Of a stretch of DNA of 64,000 bases, positions 61,351 to 64,000 are shown in pieces. The stretch is taken from the NCBI GenBank assembly GCA_037974665.1, contig CM075775.1, positions 34,371,652 through 34,435,651 of the forward strand. The letters are read 5' to 3'. Made by a program: the position numbers and the translations under genes. The stretch comes from Ehretia macrophylla (Eukaryota; Streptophyta; Magnoliopsida; Boraginales; Ehretiaceae). Every line of letters begins with the position of its first letter. The stretch's first letter is position 1. The notes under the pieces were generated by a model. That model was not told the origin of the DNA, ran no database searches, and was given only the letters and a program-made list of their open reading frames with translations.

Positions 61351-63674
61351 ATGATGGGGAGGTCGGAGTCAGAAGATTCTCAGGCGATGGAGGTGAGGTC
61401 CTATGGAGGGGATGAGAATCCGTCGAGCTCGGAGTCCATCTCAAATGGAGGTCACGGTGATGACAGTGCCGGGGCTTCTCAAGAATTAGCTCGACCGTCT
61501 GGGCCTAGGGAGAATGATGATGATTGCCAAGTGATCGGGGTTAGACGGGTGCAAGAGGAAGCCGAGGCAGATCCTTTGGCCGACCTGGGAGACTTGGATT
61601 ATAGGGAAGATGAGGAGCCATTGAACCAGCTGGAGGGAGTTGAGATACCTTAGGAGTACTTAGCTGGAGTTTCCACATCGGAACCGATTGAAGCAGTCCC
61701 GGTTAGGGCGGTCCGACCTCGGAACTCAGCTACAGCCAGTGGTTCGTCGGCTCGAGGGAAGAGGATCGAGCAGTTGTTCTCCTGTTGCAAGCGTGAGTGC
61801 CATTCCACAGTGCAGATGGCCAACGCCAGGCTAAGGGATTGGTCGGTGGACCAACACTATAAGCTGAAGGTTCCAAGTCGGAATGAGCCCGCCTGCTATC
61901 CTCCATCCGATCACTTCACCATCTATGACCTCGCATTCAATGTCATCCGGCTTCCACTTTCCGACTTCATCACTGGCATTTTGAATTACTTTGAGCTTAA
62001 CCCGGGTCAGATGTCACCAAATGGTTGGGCCGTGATGGTGGCATTTTATGTATTTTGCCTTGAGAGAAAAATAGAGCCGACCCTGTGTCGGTTCAGGCAG
62101 TTCTTTGTGTGCAAGCCTAACCCGAAGTAGCCAGGGTGGTTTCATTTCGCAGCTCGGGCCGGCAATGCCATATTTACCAAGTGGCACTCCTCCAATAAGG
62201 GCTGGCACAACGACTACTACTGGGTCGAGCCGGTTGTGAACCCGGGGTGCAAGGTGGATTGAAATCCCTCACTAAAGAAGAATGTGAATGATGACCCCAA
62301 GCTCTCAGAAGCCGAGCTCGCCGAAGTCGGGGTATTGAGACCCGAGCCGAGTATGCTGATAGATATTGACAGTGTCCTCAGGTGGGACAAAATCTGAAGA
62401 TCCAAATTGTTCGGGAGAGAACCTGACCTGAGGAAGGAGCACTCCCATCTACTTCCCGAGCTCGAAAAGAATGCGGATTTCGGTTCAGAAGAGGGTCAGT
62501 TCGTAGGATCAATGCCCAACTTCCTCGTCTCCTTGTCTACCGTTGTTCCCTTCAGTTTGTATTTGGCTATTTCTCACCTCTCTTTCCTTCATTTTTTTGC
62601 AGATATGGTGGATACGAGGAAGCTTACGTATGCCCAGATGAAGAGGAGGACCAAGGCTAGTGGCGAAGTCTCGACTCGGTCTGGCTTGGTGTCCACCGTC
62701 CCTTAAGAGCAAAGGCAGCGACTTGAGGTCTCTTCCAAGGGGATGTTGGTGTCTCCCCTGACCAAAAAATCGAGCTCGGGTATGGTGATCCCTAAGCGTT
62801 CAGCATCTCGCCCCGATAATAGGAAACGGTCTCGGCCCGAGTACTTCCGGAAAGGCAAGGCCACGGAGGTGAGCCCTCCCAACAAGGACTTCGTGGAGGC
62901 AGCCAAGGTCGCCCGCGATCCCAAGTTGGCATTGGTCCCAGCGGAGCAGCTTTTGCTTGACCTGAGGACGGCCATAGTCACGGTAAGACATATTCGACCG
63001 TGTTGATATGGTCAAGTTTTTTGGCTTGGCTGATTGTTTTGTCGTCTTTTGTGCAGGCCGAGCCCCACATCCTTTCGGTACCTGGCTTACTCGCCTGAGC
63101 CCAGGCTCACTGCGTCGAGCTCGAGTAGCGATTCATCGATTCTCGATCCGAGCTCGAGGCCTTGAGGGAGGATACCGTCCAGAGGCGCAAAGCGGACGAG
63201 ACGGAGATCGACCGACTGAAGAGGGAGCTCGAGGCGGAGAAGTCCCGACGCGAGGCATCGGCCAAGGATGTCAATCGCTTCAAGAAGGATAAACGCGAGA
63301 CCGAGGCGAAGCTTGAGGATCTGGTAGATCGGGTCGGCCCATAGGGGGAGAAGGCGGTGGAAGCCTTTAAGTCCAGCCAAGAGGCCGTGGATTGGTTGGC
63401 CACGGAGGGTGGGGCGATGGCCAGGTACGCCGAGTTGGAGTACTACTTCTGGGGCTTAGTCGCAGCTCGGGAGAGAGCGAAGACCTTCTTCCCTGCCACC
63501 AAGAATGATTACATCGAAATCTTGGAGGTTCCACCGCAGGAGTTTTGGGAGATTCCTGAACTTCCGGCCGACCTGACGTCCCAAGCCAAGGAGGTGATTG
63601 AATTTGTTCAGAAGGGCATGGATCAGGTTGGGGATGAAGCTGATGCTACCACTTCCACCGCCGCTCTTAAGTAA
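61351..63674 (+). pseudogene. gag-like gene, putative gypsy-type transposon family
   Basis: Three exons with GT-AG introns at 62495-62602 and 62983-63056, both phase-consistent. The first has an acidic N-terminus, then a domain with YPPSDHFTIYDLAFNVIRLP and FFELNP/NGWAVMVAFYVFCLE-like pattern, which I recognise as the plant putative gypsy-type transposon family (PF04195-like). The third exon is a coiled coil (ELEALRED..DRLKRELEAEKSRR). Frame is kept throughout, yet stops occur at 61651, 62128, 62260, 62395, 62704, 63096, 63126 and 63342; the natural stop is TAA 63672. No pol genes follow in the window. Confidence 0.75.
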
Positions 63675-64000
63675 ATTTTGTAGTCCCCCAGGTCGGGCTT
63701 TAATAGATTTTCCCTGGTCGGGTTCTTTGTAATTGTACTTTTTTTTACTTTCAATGAAATGAATTTTCTACTTTTATTTGTGTTTTGTTCGAGTTTGTAT
63801 ATGTGTACTTTTCTCTTCGCAAATTTTCCTCAAGTAAGTGGGGTCGGGCCAATAAAATGGACCTTTCAAACTTAATTAAAATATAAAGAATCGAGTTGGA
63901 CGCGATTAATGAATTACCATCCTAATCTGAGCTGGTTAATTGGGCAACTATATAATTGTCGCCGACTTGGACTCGTTAGTCCGATTTAAAATTGGTCAAA
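63675..64000 (+). other. 3' region of the retroelement gene
   Basis: Continues the gtcggg-rich composition for about 60 bp, then becomes T-rich; a possible poly(A) region (caatgaaatgaa) lies at about 63750. The element probably runs past the window end. Confidence 0.5.

Noticed and set aside
63008-63292. 94-codon frame overlapping exon 3 of the gag-like gene
   Set aside because: Out-of-frame shadow of the coiled-coil exon and its intron.

Overview
The window is plant nuclear DNA from a eudicot. Genes have many short exons with GT-AG introns, intergenic DNA is AT-rich, and plant-only gene families are present (MAKR, ITN1-type ankyrin/PGG proteins). DNA transposons, LINE and LTR-type remnants and an endogenous plant pararetrovirus fill the gaps. 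I cannot name the species.

Positions 1-25600 hold two long plus-strand housekeeping-type genes. The first is a phosphatidate phosphatase of the lipin/PAH family (77-6299, 10 exons, 906 codons). The second is a conserved plant coiled-coil protein (9579-22250, 18 exons, 701 codons). Between and within them lie a TRIM retroelement, a Harbinger-type MITE with a huge (AAT)n core, a near-identical 309-bp tandem duplication, a 41-bp alternating purine-pyrimidine tract and an RTE-LINE tail.

Positions 25600-47200 hold a tRNA-Lys(UUU) gene on the minus strand, an intronless MAKR4-like kinase-regulator gene on the plus strand (28411-29538), and two minus-strand ankyrin-repeat/PGG membrane protein genes (34857-37004, ANK1-like; 43443-47174, ITN1-like). 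The two ankyrin genes share an internal exon of exactly 410 bp. They are separated by a 1.3-kb tandem duplication that carries a long-TIR transposon with G-quadruplex-prone cores.

Positions 47200-60050 are a nest of mobile DNA. A Tourist-like MITE is followed by a hAT-type element with an 8-bp target duplication (50100-60038). That element is split at a (TA)n tract by a roughly 9.1-kb endogenous Caulimoviridae genome on the minus strand (50328-59448). The virus copy has movement-protein, coat/zinc-knuckle, protease, RT and RNase H regions, a separate 441-codon ORF, a tRNA-Met primer site and a duplicated promoter region. Its polyprotein is broken by stops and at least one frameshift.

Positions 60400-64000 hold a GC-richer LTR-retroelement-like unit: an LTR-like promoter, then a three-exon gag-like gene of the putative gypsy-type transposon family. 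The gene keeps its frame throughout but has eight nonsense codons.

The host genes do not form a functional cluster. They cover lipid metabolism and membrane-associated stress or hormone signalling. The most notable object is the virus-in-hAT nest with its chimeric terminal repeat and shared leader-like segments.
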